Positions 16,202 through 25,289 of a DNA stretch of 64,000 nucleotides are shown here, piece after piece. Every line of letters begins with the position of its first letter. The stretch's first letter is position 1. This DNA comes from Verrucomicrobiota bacterium (GTDB lineage: Bacteria; Verrucomicrobiota; Verrucomicrobiia; Verrucomicrobiales; V1-33), in assembly GCA_003402705.1 (NCBI GenBank), contig QQNF01000001.1:1-64000 (forward strand), written 5' to 3'. The translations under genes and the position numbers were made by a program. The notes below the pieces were generated by a model. The model had not been told where the DNA came from, made no database searches, and saw only the letters and a list, made by a program, of their open reading frames with translations.

Positions 16202-17749
16202 ATGCAACACGAAGAATTGAAACAGGAAATCCTCCGCCTAACGCGCCTCTACTCACAGCTGCGCCACGCTGCGAACCTCCCCGGCGAGCATCACCGCAAA
16301 ACTCCCTTCGCCGTCGGCGACGCCATCCCCTACGCAGCACGGGTGTTCAGCGAAGATGAAGTCGAAGCCGCTGTTTCCGCCACACTCGATTTCTGGCTCA
16401 CGCTAGGCAGCGAGGGCCACGCTTTCGAAGAGGAACTTGCAGGCTTCCTCGGTGTCAGGCAGACCATCCTGACAAACTCCGGTTCCTCAGCCAACCTGCT
16501 CGCCGTCAGCGCCCTGACGTCGCACAAACTGCCACCGGAGCGCCGCCTCCGTCCCGGTGACGAGGTCATCACCGTCGCCGCCGGCTTCCCGGTAACCGTT
16601 GCGCCTATCGTTCAGGTCGGTGCCATTCCGGTCTTCATCGATTCGCACCTTGAAACCGCCAATGTCGATTGCTCGCGCCTCGAGGCGGCTCGCACCCCTC
16701 GCACTAGAGCGGTCATGATCGCCCATGCGCTCGGCAATCCCTTCAATCTCGCAGAGATCGTCGCCTTCTGCCATCAACATGGACTCTGGCTGGTCGAAGA
16801 CAACTGCGACGCGCTCGGTTGCTCCTACACTCTGCCAGTCGATCTTGCAGAGAGCATTGGACTCGAACACCTTGTGAAGGCCGCCCGCAAGCGTGCTGCC
16901 GACGGCACACCGGGCTTCCCGGCAATCGAGGGCGGCATGCTCACGGCATGGACTGGCTCGTTCGGTGACCTCTCCACTCAGTCGTTCTACCCGCCGCACC
17001 ACCTCACCATGGGGGAGGGCGGTGCCGTCAGTGTGATTCGCCGCCCCCAGTTCCGCACCATCATCGAAAGTTTCCGCGACTGGGGCCGGGACTGCTGGTG
17101 CCCCTCGGGTCAGGATAACACCTGCGGGAAACGCTACGACTGGCAGTTCGACGGCCTGCCCGATGCCTACGATCACAAATACGTCTACAGCCACCTCGGC
17201 TTCAATCTCAAGCCTCTCGACGTGCAGGCCGCGATCGGCCGCGTCCAGCTCCGCCGCCTGCCTGACTTCATCGAGGCCCGTAAGCGGAACTGGGAGGCGC
17301 TCCGCCGCGGACTAGCCGACCTGGAGCATGTCTTCCAGTTCGTCCTGCCCTCGCACGCCACCGCATGGCTCCCCCCCGCCACTCCCTCCGCACCCCTGAC
17401 ATCACAGTTCGCATGGGATGCAACCGGCTGCCGAACGGAGTGTTCGTGGTTTGGCTTCATGATGACTGTCCGGCCCGACGCCCCCTTCACCCGCGCAGAC
17501 CTCGTCCGTCACCTCGAAAAGGAACGCGTCGGAAACCGCATGCTCTTCGGCGGAAATCTTGTCAGGCAGCCCGCCTTCGCACAGCTTGCCAAAGACAATC
17601 CGGACGCTATGCGCGTTGTCGGTTCCCTCGATGTTGCCGACCGCATCATGCACGACACCCTCTTCCTCGGTACTTACCCAGGATTGTCGCCTGCCATGAT
17701 CGCACACGAGATTGCCGTCATCAAAAACTTCGTCACATCCCGCCAATGA
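16202..17749 (+). CDS. rfbH: CDP-4-keto-6-deoxyglucose-3-dehydrase (E1, RfbH)
   Basis: A 515-residue PMP-dependent iron-sulfur dehydratase, longer than the usual 430-440. The PLP lysine of the aminotransferase fold is replaced by histidine in YPPHHLTMGEGG (H266/H267), as in E1. The [2Fe-2S] cysteine pattern C-x-C-x7-C is present as C298, C300 and C308, with a fourth candidate at C202. It removes the C3 hydroxyl, giving a 3,6-dideoxy sugar. The usual E3 reductase partner is not seen in the window. Codon use is balanced, unlike rfbF and rfbG. Confidence 0.92.
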   Translation: MQHEELKQEILRLTRLYSQLRHAANLPGEHHRKTPFAVGDAIPYAARVFSEDEVEAAVSATLDFWLTLGSEGHAFEEELAGFLGVRQTILTNSGSSANLLAVSALTSHKLPPERRLRPGDEVITVAAGFPVTVAPIVQVGAIPVFIDSHLETANVDCSRLEAARTPRTRAVMIAHALGNPFNLAEIVAFCHQHGLWLVEDNCDALGCSYTLPVDLAESIGLEHLVKAARKRAADGTPGFPAIEGGMLTAWTGSFGDLSTQSFYPPHHLTMGEGGAVSVIRRPQFRTIIESFRDWGRDCWCPSGQDNTCGKRYDWQFDGLPDAYDHKYVYSHLGFNLKPLDVQAAIGRVQLRRLPDFIEARKRNWEALRRGLADLEHVFQFVLPSHATAWLPPATPSAPLTSQFAWDATGCRTECSWFGFMMTVRPDAPFTRADLVRHLEKERVGNRMLFGGNLVRQPAFAQLAKDNPDAMRVVGSLDVADRIMHDTLFLGTYPGLSPAMIAHEIAVIKNFVTSRQ

Positions 17750-18810
17750 GCGACGCAGATCACATCCGCCTGCTGGACTCCTCCGTGGAACCGTTCGCGG
17801 CGATCGCGCGTCGGCTGGACGGGTGCTCCGTGCTGGTCACCGGGGCATCCGGCTTCCTCGCATCCAGCCTTCTCGTGTACCTTGATGCGCTGCGCCGCAC
17901 CCACGGTATCCAGCTGCACCTCCGCGCCTCGGCGCGCCGCGCACCCGACAAAGTCCCGCTCTTCGCGTGGATGGGATGCCAGCCGTGGGACGAGTGGGAG
18001 CTGGCTGGAGTCGAGCACACCACAGTTCCGGCGGGCCGCTGCTGGATCCTCGTGCATACCGCCAGCTATGGAGCCCCCGCAGATTACATGGCGCATCCGG
18101 TCGAAACCTACCAGGCAAATGTCGACGGCCTCCGCCAGCTGTTCGCAGGAGCTGCCGGCGCAGACTGCAAACGCATCATTTACTTCAGTTCCGCGGAGGT
18201 CTACGGCCAACCACCGGAAAAATGCATCCCGACTCCGGAATCCTACACAGGTGGTCCTGACCTCGCCGATCCCCGCTCGATCTACGGCGAATCGAAACGC
18301 ATGGCCGAAGTCCTCGGCCTCACCATGGCTGCCGCTTCAGGCATCGACTTCACCATCCTGCGCCCGTGGAATGTCTACGGGCCAGGTCAGCGCATCAGCG
18401 ACGGCCGGGTTCCGGTTGCCTTCTTCCGGCAACACGCCGCAGATGGCAGCATCCACCTGCTCAGCGACGGGTCTCCGCGCCGCAGTCTCTGCCATGTCTG
18501 GGAGGCCATGCCTCAGATCGCCGCCTGCCTGACTCACCAGGACGCCGCGGGCCGTGCATTCAACATCGGTCGTCAGGGCGACGAAATCTCCATTCTCGAG
18601 CTGGCCCGTGCCTGTGCCCGGGCATGCAGTGCCTCGGAATCCACCGTGATATGGAATCCCTCGGCACAGGCTCCCGGCATGGCACGGTGCCAGCCCGAGA
18701 CAAGCCGCGTGCACTCCCTGCTCGAGTCAACGCCTCCCGCAGTCCCACTGGCCGACGGCCTCCTCACCATGCACCAATGGGTGCGCCACCTCACTTATTC
18801 CGCCGCATGA
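17746..18810 (+). CDS. NAD-dependent epimerase/dehydratase (CDP-dideoxyhexose modifying)
   Basis: A 354-residue extended short-chain dehydrogenase that overlaps the rfbH stop by 4 bases. The Rossmann motif is VLVTGASGFLASSLLVYL, and the catalytic serine and Tyr-x3-Lys lie in YFSSAEVYG and SIYGESKRM. The position after rfbH suggests it reduces or epimerises a CDP-4-keto-3,6-dideoxy sugar, like abequose, paratose or tyvelose enzymes. Which sugar is made cannot be decided from sequence alone. It belongs to the block with distinct codon use. Confidence 0.82.
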   Translation: MSDADHIRLLDSSVEPFAAIARRLDGCSVLVTGASGFLASSLLVYLDALRRTHGIQLHLRASARRAPDKVPLFAWMGCQPWDEWELAGVEHTTVPAGRCWILVHTASYGAPADYMAHPVETYQANVDGLRQLFAGAAGADCKRIIYFSSAEVYGQPPEKCIPTPESYTGGPDLADPRSIYGESKRMAEVLGLTMAAASGIDFTILRPWNVYGPGQRISDGRVPVAFFRQHAADGSIHLLSDGSPRRSLCHVWEAMPQIAACLTHQDAAGRAFNIGRQGDEISILELARACARACSASESTVIWNPSAQAPGMARCQPETSRVHSLLESTPPAVPLADGLLTMHQWVRHLTYSAA

Positions 18811-19967
18811 ATGCACCAACCGCCAGCCGCCTCACCGGAGCGTCAATGAACGCCGCACGCGTACTCATCGATGTTCCTTCCGCACCCCTACCCGGACTTT
18901 ACACCGAATCCGAGGACGAAGCCTGTGGGCTGCGAGCACCTATGAAGGTGGTCCAGAGTACCGACGGCTTCGTGCAGCTCGCTCACCAGTTGCCCACCAG
19001 CATTTACGCCCGCTACGGATTCGCCGGCGGCCACAGTGCCGGCTATCGCGATTACCTGACTGGGTTCGCGGCCCGCCTTCGGACAACACTGGTCCCGGAT
19101 GCCTCGATCTTTGAAATCGGCTGCGGGGACGGCACCCTGCTCGACGCCCTCATGGATGTCGGCTTCCGCGACTGCGCGGGAATGGATCCCTCACCCCAGG
19201 CAGACCTGCCCGCACCGGGACGGTTCCCACGCTATCGAGGGTATTTCCCCGGCGACCTCCCTTCTCACCTTGCCAGCCGCCGCTACGATGCCATTCTGTG
19301 CCGGCACGTCCTCGAGCACATCGAAGAACCTGATGCCTTCCTGTCGGCGGTCCTCCCCTGTCTGCAGGAGAATGGGGAGTTCTGGATCGAAGTGCCGGAC
19401 CTCCGCAGCACCGTGGAGCGCAGATGGTGGACCAATTTCTACGCCATCCACTGCAACTACTTCGAGGCGCCCACACTCGATGCCCTGCTCGCCAGACATG
19501 GCATGCGCTGCGTGCACGGGGAAACCGTCCCCATTTTCGGCGGATCGCTCCTGCGTCGCTATATCCGCGGCCCCGCATCCTTAGAGCCGGCCTCATCGTG
19601 GGACAGCATCCCCGATGCCGTCGCTTCATGGCGGGCGGCCATGGACGCCGCCGTCCTCACGCTGCCCGCACGGACATGGGGCTGGGGTGCCGCTGAACGC
19701 ACCGCAGCCGCACTCGCATTTTCGCCCGTCCTGGAGTCGCGCCTGGCTGGTGTCGTTGACGGCAACCGCGGACTACAGGGACGATGGATGGCGGGCACCT
19801 CACTGGTCGTCGCAGCCCCGGAATCCCTAGCCGCACAACGGCCTGAAGCCGTCGTGGTTTTCGCGCTCTCATATGCCGAGCCTATTCTTGAAGCGCTGCG
19901 CGGCATGCTCCCCGCCGGAATACCCGTGCTTGTCCCCGGGGACCCAGTTCGTCACCTGATTCTGTAA
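18807..19967 (+). CDS. SAM-dependent methyltransferase, C-methyltransferase-like
   Basis: A 386-residue class I methyltransferase starting in the stop of the previous gene (ATGA overlap). The SAM-binding motif I is IFEIGCGDGTLLDALMD around residues 97-113. A post-I region follows, and then ILCRHVLEHIEEPDAFL. The C-terminal third (GTSLVVAAPESLAAQ, then VVVFALSYAEPI) looks like the extra Rossmann-like domain of sugar C-methyltransferases. A sugar C-methyl branch is plausible given the dideoxy sugar genes around it. N- or O-methylation cannot be excluded. An N-terminal Cys cluster is not evident. Confidence 0.75.
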   Translation: MNAPTASRLTGASMNAARVLIDVPSAPLPGLYTESEDEACGLRAPMKVVQSTDGFVQLAHQLPTSIYARYGFAGGHSAGYRDYLTGFAARLRTTLVPDASIFEIGCGDGTLLDALMDVGFRDCAGMDPSPQADLPAPGRFPRYRGYFPGDLPSHLASRRYDAILCRHVLEHIEEPDAFLSAVLPCLQENGEFWIEVPDLRSTVERRWWTNFYAIHCNYFEAPTLDALLARHGMRCVHGETVPIFGGSLLRRYIRGPASLEPASSWDSIPDAVASWRAAMDAAVLTLPARTWGWGAAERTAAALAFSPVLESRLAGVVDGNRGLQGRWMAGTSLVVAAPESLAAQRPEAVVVFALSYAEPILEALRGMLPAGIPVLVPGDPVRHLIL

Positions 19968-19973
19968 AATTGT

Positions 19974-20792
19974 ATGGCTGTTCCCGATTCCACTTCTCTT
20001 GCCCGCACCATCCGGGCACACGCTTTGCGCATGGTAGCCGCGGCCCGCGGTTCGCACCTTGGCGGAGCACTCTCCATGGCCGATGTCGTGGCGGTCCTGT
20101 ATGCCGATATCCTCCGCCTTCTCCCTAGCAATCCGGCCTGGCCGGACCGTGACCGCTTCGTCCTCAGCAAGGGCCACTGCTGCTCGGTTCTCTATGCTGC
20201 CCTCGCCGAGGTCGGCTTCTTTTCCGTCTCCGAGCTGGAAACCTACGGGCAAGATGGCTCTCGGCTGATGGCTCACGTCAGTCACAAGGTGCCAGGTGTG
20301 GAATTCTCCACTGGCTCCTTGGGGCATGGCCTGCCCTTCGCCCTCGGAAAGGCGCTCGCCGCCAAACGCAGCGGCCATACATTCCGCGCCTTCGCACTGC
20401 TGAGCGACGGAGAGCTGGACGAGGGCTCCAACTGGGAGGCCATCCTTCTGGCCCCTCAACTGCAGCTCGACAATCTCGTGCTCATCATCGACGCCAACGG
20501 CATCCAAAGTCTCGGCAGTGTTGCCGAAGTCATCAATCTCGAACCCCTTCGCGCCAAATTCGAGGCTTTTCGCTGGGAGGTCAGGGAAATCGACGGCCAC
20601 AATCACGAGGCCATCCGTTTGGCCGGCGCTGCGTTGCCCTTCCAGCCGGGTCGCCCCTCGTGCCTCATCGCACGCACAATCAAGGGCAAAGGCGTCGATT
20701 TCATGGAAAACCAGCTCGCCTGGCACTACCGGTCCCCTAACGCCGATCTCCTCGCCAAGGCCCTCGCCCAACTGGAACAGAACCCGTCATGA
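19974..20792 (+). CDS. Transketolase-like protein, N-terminal (ThDP-binding) half
   Basis: A 272-residue protein that equals the pyrophosphate-binding half of transketolase. It shows HLGGALSMADVVAVLY, FVLSKGHCCSVLYAAL, GSLGHGLPFALGKALA and the ThDP/Mg motif LLSDGELDEGSNWE. The active enzyme should pair with the next gene, which overlaps by 4 bases. Transketolases move two-carbon units. In this locus the pair may serve sugar modification rather than the pentose pathway. This is the last gene with balanced codon use; its partner is C-rich. Confidence 0.9.
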   Translation: MAVPDSTSLARTIRAHALRMVAAARGSHLGGALSMADVVAVLYADILRLLPSNPAWPDRDRFVLSKGHCCSVLYAALAEVGFFSVSELETYGQDGSRLMAHVSHKVPGVEFSTGSLGHGLPFALGKALAAKRSGHTFRAFALLSDGELDEGSNWEAILLAPQLQLDNLVLIIDANGIQSLGSVAEVINLEPLRAKFEAFRWEVREIDGHNHEAIRLAGAALPFQPGRPSCLIARTIKGKGVDFMENQLAWHYRSPNADLLAKALAQLEQNPS

Positions 20793-21700
20793 GAACCGCC
20801 TTCATCGAAGAACTCACCGCCCAGGCCCGCATCAACCCGGCCATCTTCCTCGTCGTCGGCGACCTCGGCTACTCGGTCATCGAACCCTTCGCCGCAGAAT
20901 TCCCCGACCGCTTCCTCAACGCAGGCGTCGCCGAACAGAACATGGCAGGTCTCGCCGCAGGCCTCGCCTCCGAAGGCTTCCACGTCTTCACCTACTCCAT
21001 CGCCAACTTCCCCACCCTCCGCTGTCTCGAACAGATCCGCAACGACATCTGCTATCACAATCTCCCCGTCACCTCCGTCGCCGTCGGCGCAGGCCTCGCC
21101 TACGGCAATCTCGGCTACTCCCACCACGCCGTTCAGGACATCGCCATCTTCAGAACTCTCCCTAACCTCCGCCTCCTCAGCCCAGCCGATCCAGGCGAAG
21201 CCCGCGGTGCCGTCCAGTGGCTCTCCGCCAACCCCTGCCCTTCCTACCTCCGTCTCGGCAAGGCCGGCGAGAAACACCTCTACTCGTCCCCGCCTCTCTC
21301 CCCTAACCCAGTCGTCGTCCAACCCGGCAACCCCGACGTCGCCCTCGTCGCCACCGGCTCGGTCCTCTCCATCGCCCTCGATGCCGCCGCCCTCGAAGCC
21401 GCCGCCGGGCGCCCCGCCCCCACGGTCTTCTCCATGCCCTGGCTCCACCCCGCCAGCCCAGCCACCACCGCCACCCTTCGATCCTTCAAACACGTCATCT
21501 GTCTCGAAGAGCACATCCGCGAAGGCGGGCTCCGCGAAATGCTAGCATCCCTCCTCCCACGCTCCATCCGGGTCTCCGGTCTCGCCCTCCCCTCCAACGC
21601 CACCGTCGCCGTCGGCTCCCAGAACTTCCTCCGCGCCGCCGCCGGCCTCACCGCCACCCACGCCCAGCAGCTCATCCTCAGCCGCGACGATGACGCCTGA
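20789..21700 (+). CDS. Transketolase-like protein, C-terminal (pyrimidine-binding) half
   Basis: A 303-residue protein matching the PYR and C-terminal domains of transketolase. The catalytic glutamate that activates ThDP is in NAGVAEQNMAGLAAGL. LGYSHHAVQDIAIFRTLPNL and LRLGKAGEKHLY follow. It overlaps the N-terminal half gene (ATGA) and should form a heterotetramer with it. Its codon use returns to the extreme C-ending style, so the two halves of one enzyme have different sequence histories or have adapted to different degrees. Confidence 0.9.
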   Translation: MRTAFIEELTAQARINPAIFLVVGDLGYSVIEPFAAEFPDRFLNAGVAEQNMAGLAAGLASEGFHVFTYSIANFPTLRCLEQIRNDICYHNLPVTSVAVGAGLAYGNLGYSHHAVQDIAIFRTLPNLRLLSPADPGEARGAVQWLSANPCPSYLRLGKAGEKHLYSSPPLSPNPVVVQPGNPDVALVATGSVLSIALDAAALEAAAGRPAPTVFSMPWLHPASPATTATLRSFKHVICLEEHIREGGLREMLASLLPRSIRVSGLALPSNATVAVGSQNFLRAAAGLTATHAQQLILSRDDDA

Positions 21701-23015
21701 ACCTCTCTCAGGCCCCATGTCCCCATCCCGCTCCCTCTCATCTCTCTTCAAACTGCCTAGCGGCACCGGCTTCTACGCCAGTGTCACCAGACTCGCTACC
21801 GGCGCAGCCCTCGCTCAGATCATCACCGTCGCCGCCGGCCCCTTCCTCTCCAGAATCTACGGCCCCGCCAACCTCGGCCTCTACGCCGCCTATCTCAGCG
21901 TCGTCACCACCGCCGCTGGCATGTCCTGTCTCCGCTACGAACAGGCCCTCATGCTCCCCGACGACCGCTCGGAAGCCAACCACCTCTGGACGCTCGTCCT
22001 CGCCCTCGCCGCCCTCTCCTCCTCCCTCGCCGTCCCCGCCCTCCTCACCGCCCGCGCCATGGGCTGGACCGGCAAACTCGCCACCCTCGGCCCCGCCATC
22101 TGGCTCCTCCCCGTCGCTCTAGCCGTTATTTCCCTCGGCCTCGCCGCCGGCGTCTGGGCCAACCGCAACCGCTCCTACTCGCTCCTCTCCGTCTCCCGCA
22201 CCGCCGCCGCCGCCTCCGCCGCCCTCACCGCCATCGGCATCGGCCTCCTCGTCCCCTCCGGCCCGTGGCTTATCTTCTCCCACGTCCTCGGCCAGGCCGT
22301 CCTCTCCGCCCTCCTCTTCTTCGGCATCCGCAAATCCCAGCTCCCTCCGGTCACCGGTGCCTCCGCCTCGGAACTGAAACGCGTCGCCTCCCACTACCGC
22401 CAGTTCCCCGCCTATAACTTCCCCATGACCGCCGTCGACCAGATCACCGGCGCGCTCCCCGTCATCGTCTTCACCGAATCCTTCGGCCTCGAAACCGCAG
22501 GCCTCCTCAGCATCGCCTTCCAGGCCCTCCGCCTCCCCGGTGCCTTCATCGGCAACGCCGTCGCCCAGGTCTTCTACGAACGCGCCTCTCGCATCCGCAA
22601 GGACCTCCCCGCCCTCCGCTCCCTGACACTCAAAACCTGCGGGCTCCTCTCCCTCGCCATCATCCTCCCGGCCCTCGTCATCACGCTCTGGGGCCCCTCA
22701 CTCTTCTCCTTCGTCTTCGGCCCGCGCTTCGCCCCCGCCGGCGACCTCGCACGTCTCCTCATCATCAGCACCAGCGCAGGCTTCATCTGCTCCCCCATCA
22801 GCATGCTCCCCACCGTCATCGGTCGTCAGGGAGGCCACTTCCTCATCGCCCTCATCGCCGCCTCCCTCCGCGCCCTCGCTCTCTGGCTAGGCGCTCGCTC
22901 CGGCAACCCCTCCACCACCCTCGCATGGTTCGTCGCCGCGGAATCCATTGGCCTCCTCATCTTCGCCGCATGGGTCCTCCACCTTATCCGCCCCACCCAT
23001 TCCTCTTCCCCATGA
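21690..23015 (+). CDS. Polysaccharide flippase, Wzx-like
   Basis: A 441-residue membrane protein with about twelve hydrophobic segments and the features of oligosaccharide flippases of the MOP superfamily. The N-terminal region contains FLSRIYGPANLGLYAAYLSV, a common start for these proteins, and SCLRYEQALMLP. The chosen start overlaps the previous gene; ATG 21717 is an alternative. It probably moves the lipid-linked repeat unit across the inner membrane before polymerisation. Confidence 0.85.
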   Translation: MTPEPLSGPMSPSRSLSSLFKLPSGTGFYASVTRLATGAALAQIITVAAGPFLSRIYGPANLGLYAAYLSVVTTAAGMSCLRYEQALMLPDDRSEANHLWTLVLALAALSSSLAVPALLTARAMGWTGKLATLGPAIWLLPVALAVISLGLAAGVWANRNRSYSLLSVSRTAAAASAALTAIGIGLLVPSGPWLIFSHVLGQAVLSALLFFGIRKSQLPPVTGASASELKRVASHYRQFPAYNFPMTAVDQITGALPVIVFTESFGLETAGLLSIAFQALRLPGAFIGNAVAQVFYERASRIRKDLPALRSLTLKTCGLLSLAIILPALVITLWGPSLFSFVFGPRFAPAGDLARLLIISTSAGFICSPISMLPTVIGRQGGHFLIALIAASLRALALWLGARSGNPSTTLAWFVAAESIGLLIFAAWVLHLIRPTHSSSP

Positions 23016-24091
23016 CCGCCGTCCTCTCCATCACCATCCCCACATGGAACCGCGACTCCGAACTCGACGGCCTCCTCGCCTGCATCCACGACCAGACCAG
23101 CTCCGACCCCGACCTCGCCGCCGCCATCGATGTCCTCATCTCCGACAACGGCTCCGATGACTCCACCCCCGACGTCGTCGCCCGCTGGCAGGCCAAAGGC
23201 CCCTTCACGCTCCACTCCGTCCGCCACCCCGCCAATCGCGGCCCCATCCCTAACGTCAATCACTGCCTCCAGCACGCCCCGGGCCGCCACTACATCCTCC
23301 TCGGCGACGACGACCGCTTCGCCCCAGGCTCCCTCCGCGCCATCGTCGACTACCTCCGCTCCCACCCGGACGCCCCCGTCGTCCTCGTCCAGCACGACCT
23401 CTCACGCCACATCTACAACTTCGCACCAGGCTCCTCCGCCACCATCTCCCTCGAGGAAATGGCCCGCCGCTACTACTGGTACGTCGGCAACGCCGGCAAC
23501 TTCGTCGTCCGCTCCGACCTCTCCGCACGCGCCATCACTTCCGTCCCCCCTAACCACCCCTGGACCTGCTGGCCCCAGACCGAGGTCATCTGCCTCGCCG
23601 CCATCTTCTCCTCCCAGCCACTCCCCATCCACTGCACCGGCATCATCGCCCAGGACGGCTCCCGCCACGGCCTCAATACCCGCGGCACCGCCTACTACAT
23701 CTGGGAAACCGGCTACCTCGCCCTCCTCCGCACCGCCCTCAACGCTGAACCAGTCACCGGCTCACCCATCCGCCACGACGCCGTCCGCTTCCTCAACCGC
23801 CCCGGCATTCTCATCCGCCACTGGTTCCGCATGCTCCTCTGTCTCGGCTCCACCGACACCGACCGCGAAGTCGCCGACCTCCGCAGCGCCACGTCCCGCT
23901 CCCGTCGCTACGCCGACCCCTCCACGTGGCTCCCCATCCACATCGCCTTCCTCATCGCTCATCTCCCCCGCTTCCTAACACGTCTCCTCCACCCAGTCCT
24001 CTCTCTCTTCGGCAACCGCAAGGGCCGCGCCGCCTCCGCCACCACCACAGGCACCGGCCGCACCCTCACCGCCGAAGACTGCGAACCCTGA
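23012..24091 (+). CDS. Family 2 glycosyltransferase
   Basis: A 359-residue GT-A enzyme overlapping the flippase stop by 4 bases. The N terminus has the GT2 pattern LSITIPTWNRDSELDGLL and ISDNGSDDSTPDVV. The metal-binding DxD-type motif is in YILLGDDDRFAPGSL. The C-terminal region has one amphipathic or weakly hydrophobic segment (FLIAHLPRFLTRLL). It probably adds one sugar to the lipid-linked repeat unit on the cytoplasmic face. Donor and acceptor are unknown. Confidence 0.88.
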   Translation: MTAVLSITIPTWNRDSELDGLLACIHDQTSSDPDLAAAIDVLISDNGSDDSTPDVVARWQAKGPFTLHSVRHPANRGPIPNVNHCLQHAPGRHYILLGDDDRFAPGSLRAIVDYLRSHPDAPVVLVQHDLSRHIYNFAPGSSATISLEEMARRYYWYVGNAGNFVVRSDLSARAITSVPPNHPWTCWPQTEVICLAAIFSSQPLPIHCTGIIAQDGSRHGLNTRGTAYYIWETGYLALLRTALNAEPVTGSPIRHDAVRFLNRPGILIRHWFRMLLCLGSTDTDREVADLRSATSRSRRYADPSTWLPIHIAFLIAHLPRFLTRLLHPVLSLFGNRKGRAASATTTGTGRTLTAEDCEP

Positions 24092-24117
24092 CATCTTTCC
24101 CGTCTCCGCCCCCAGCC

Positions 24118-25281
24118 ATGAAATCGCGCATCGCCATCCTCGCCTCCGCCTTCGACCCGCGGCTCAATTACCAGGAAAGTGTCACCGCGCGCACCCTCCA
24201 CCGCTCAGGCTACGACGTCCGCGTCTTCACCACCACCGCACCCATCGTCCGACACGACATTTCCTATCCCGACGTCGACGCCGCCAGCGGGATCGCCATC
24301 ACCCGCACTAGCAAATTCATCCGCATCAGAAACACGTTCATCCCACGCGACCCCGACACCGTCGCCGCCATCCGCGCCTTCAACCCAGACCGCGCCATCC
24401 TCTTCGCACCCGCCAGCGGCATCGGCTACCACTGGATGTCCGCCCTCCCGCCCGCCTGCAAGGTCATGGCCTTCATCAGCGACCTCCCATGGCACCGCTC
24501 CTCCAGTCTCATGTGGCACCTCCTCAAACGCCGCTGGCTCCGCGCCGTCTTCAAACGCGCCGACGCCGTCGCCGCCGTCACCGCAGACACCGAAGCCATG
24601 CTCCGCTCCGCCGGCGGCCACCTCCTCGACGGCAAACTCCTCATGACCGGCCTCAGCTACGACAACGCCATCTTCGGCGATCAGCCAGCCGCCACCCCTC
24701 CCGAAGTCCTCGCCCTCAAAGCCCGCGCCCCGCGCCTCATCGCCATCGTCACCAAATCCGCTCCCGATAAAAAACTCGACGAAGCCATCACCGCCATCAC
24801 CTCCGTCCTCGCACAAAACCCCGACACCGGCTTCATCCTCGCAGGCACCACCGACGACGCCTGCGGTCTCGCCCTCAGAAACCAGATCGCCGCCTCCCCA
24901 GTCGCCGACCGCTGTCTCGTCCTCCCCGTCCTCGAAGCCCCCGCCATCAAAGGCATCTTCGAAAACGCCTCCTGCGCCCTCTTCTCACTCGTCTCCATCG
25001 GCATCCAGCAGGCCCTCGCCTGCGGCTGCCCAGTCCTCCTCCGCTCCGGCCAGCCCGCCAGCCACATCCTCAAAGAAGGCACTAACTCCTCCCGCTTCGA
25101 CTCCTTCGCCTCCCTCCCCGCCACTCTCCTGCCGTTCCTCAACCACCCGTGGAACCGCCACACCATCCGCGACAGCATCCTCCCATGGCGCTCGGAAGTC
25201 GTCCTCGACCGCCTCATGGCCTTCGCCGATTCCCCCCTCTCCCAGCGCATCGCCGCTGAATCCTCATCCTCTCCTTCCTGA
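24118..25281 (+). CDS. GT-B fold glycosyltransferase (family 4-like)
   Basis: A 387-residue protein with the two-domain layout of GT-B enzymes. The N-terminal part begins RIAILASAFDPRLNYQES, typical of donor-side glycosyltransferases. The C-terminal domain includes RLIAIVTKSAPDKKLDEAI (the GT4 linker region), then GIFENASCALFSLVSIGIQ and QALACGCPVL, corresponding to the E-x7-E region. The second Glu of that motif is not obvious. Specificity is unknown. Confidence 0.8.
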   Translation: MKSRIAILASAFDPRLNYQESVTARTLHRSGYDVRVFTTTAPIVRHDISYPDVDAASGIAITRTSKFIRIRNTFIPRDPDTVAAIRAFNPDRAILFAPASGIGYHWMSALPPACKVMAFISDLPWHRSSSLMWHLLKRRWLRAVFKRADAVAAVTADTEAMLRSAGGHLLDGKLLMTGLSYDNAIFGDQPAATPPEVLALKARAPRLIAIVTKSAPDKKLDEAITAITSVLAQNPDTGFILAGTTDDACGLALRNQIAASPVADRCLVLPVLEAPAIKGIFENASCALFSLVSIGIQQALACGCPVLLRSGQPASHILKEGTNSSRFDSFASLPATLLPFLNHPWNRHTIRDSILPWRSEVVLDRLMAFADSPLSQRIAAESSSSPS

Positions 25282-25289
25282 CTAATCCC

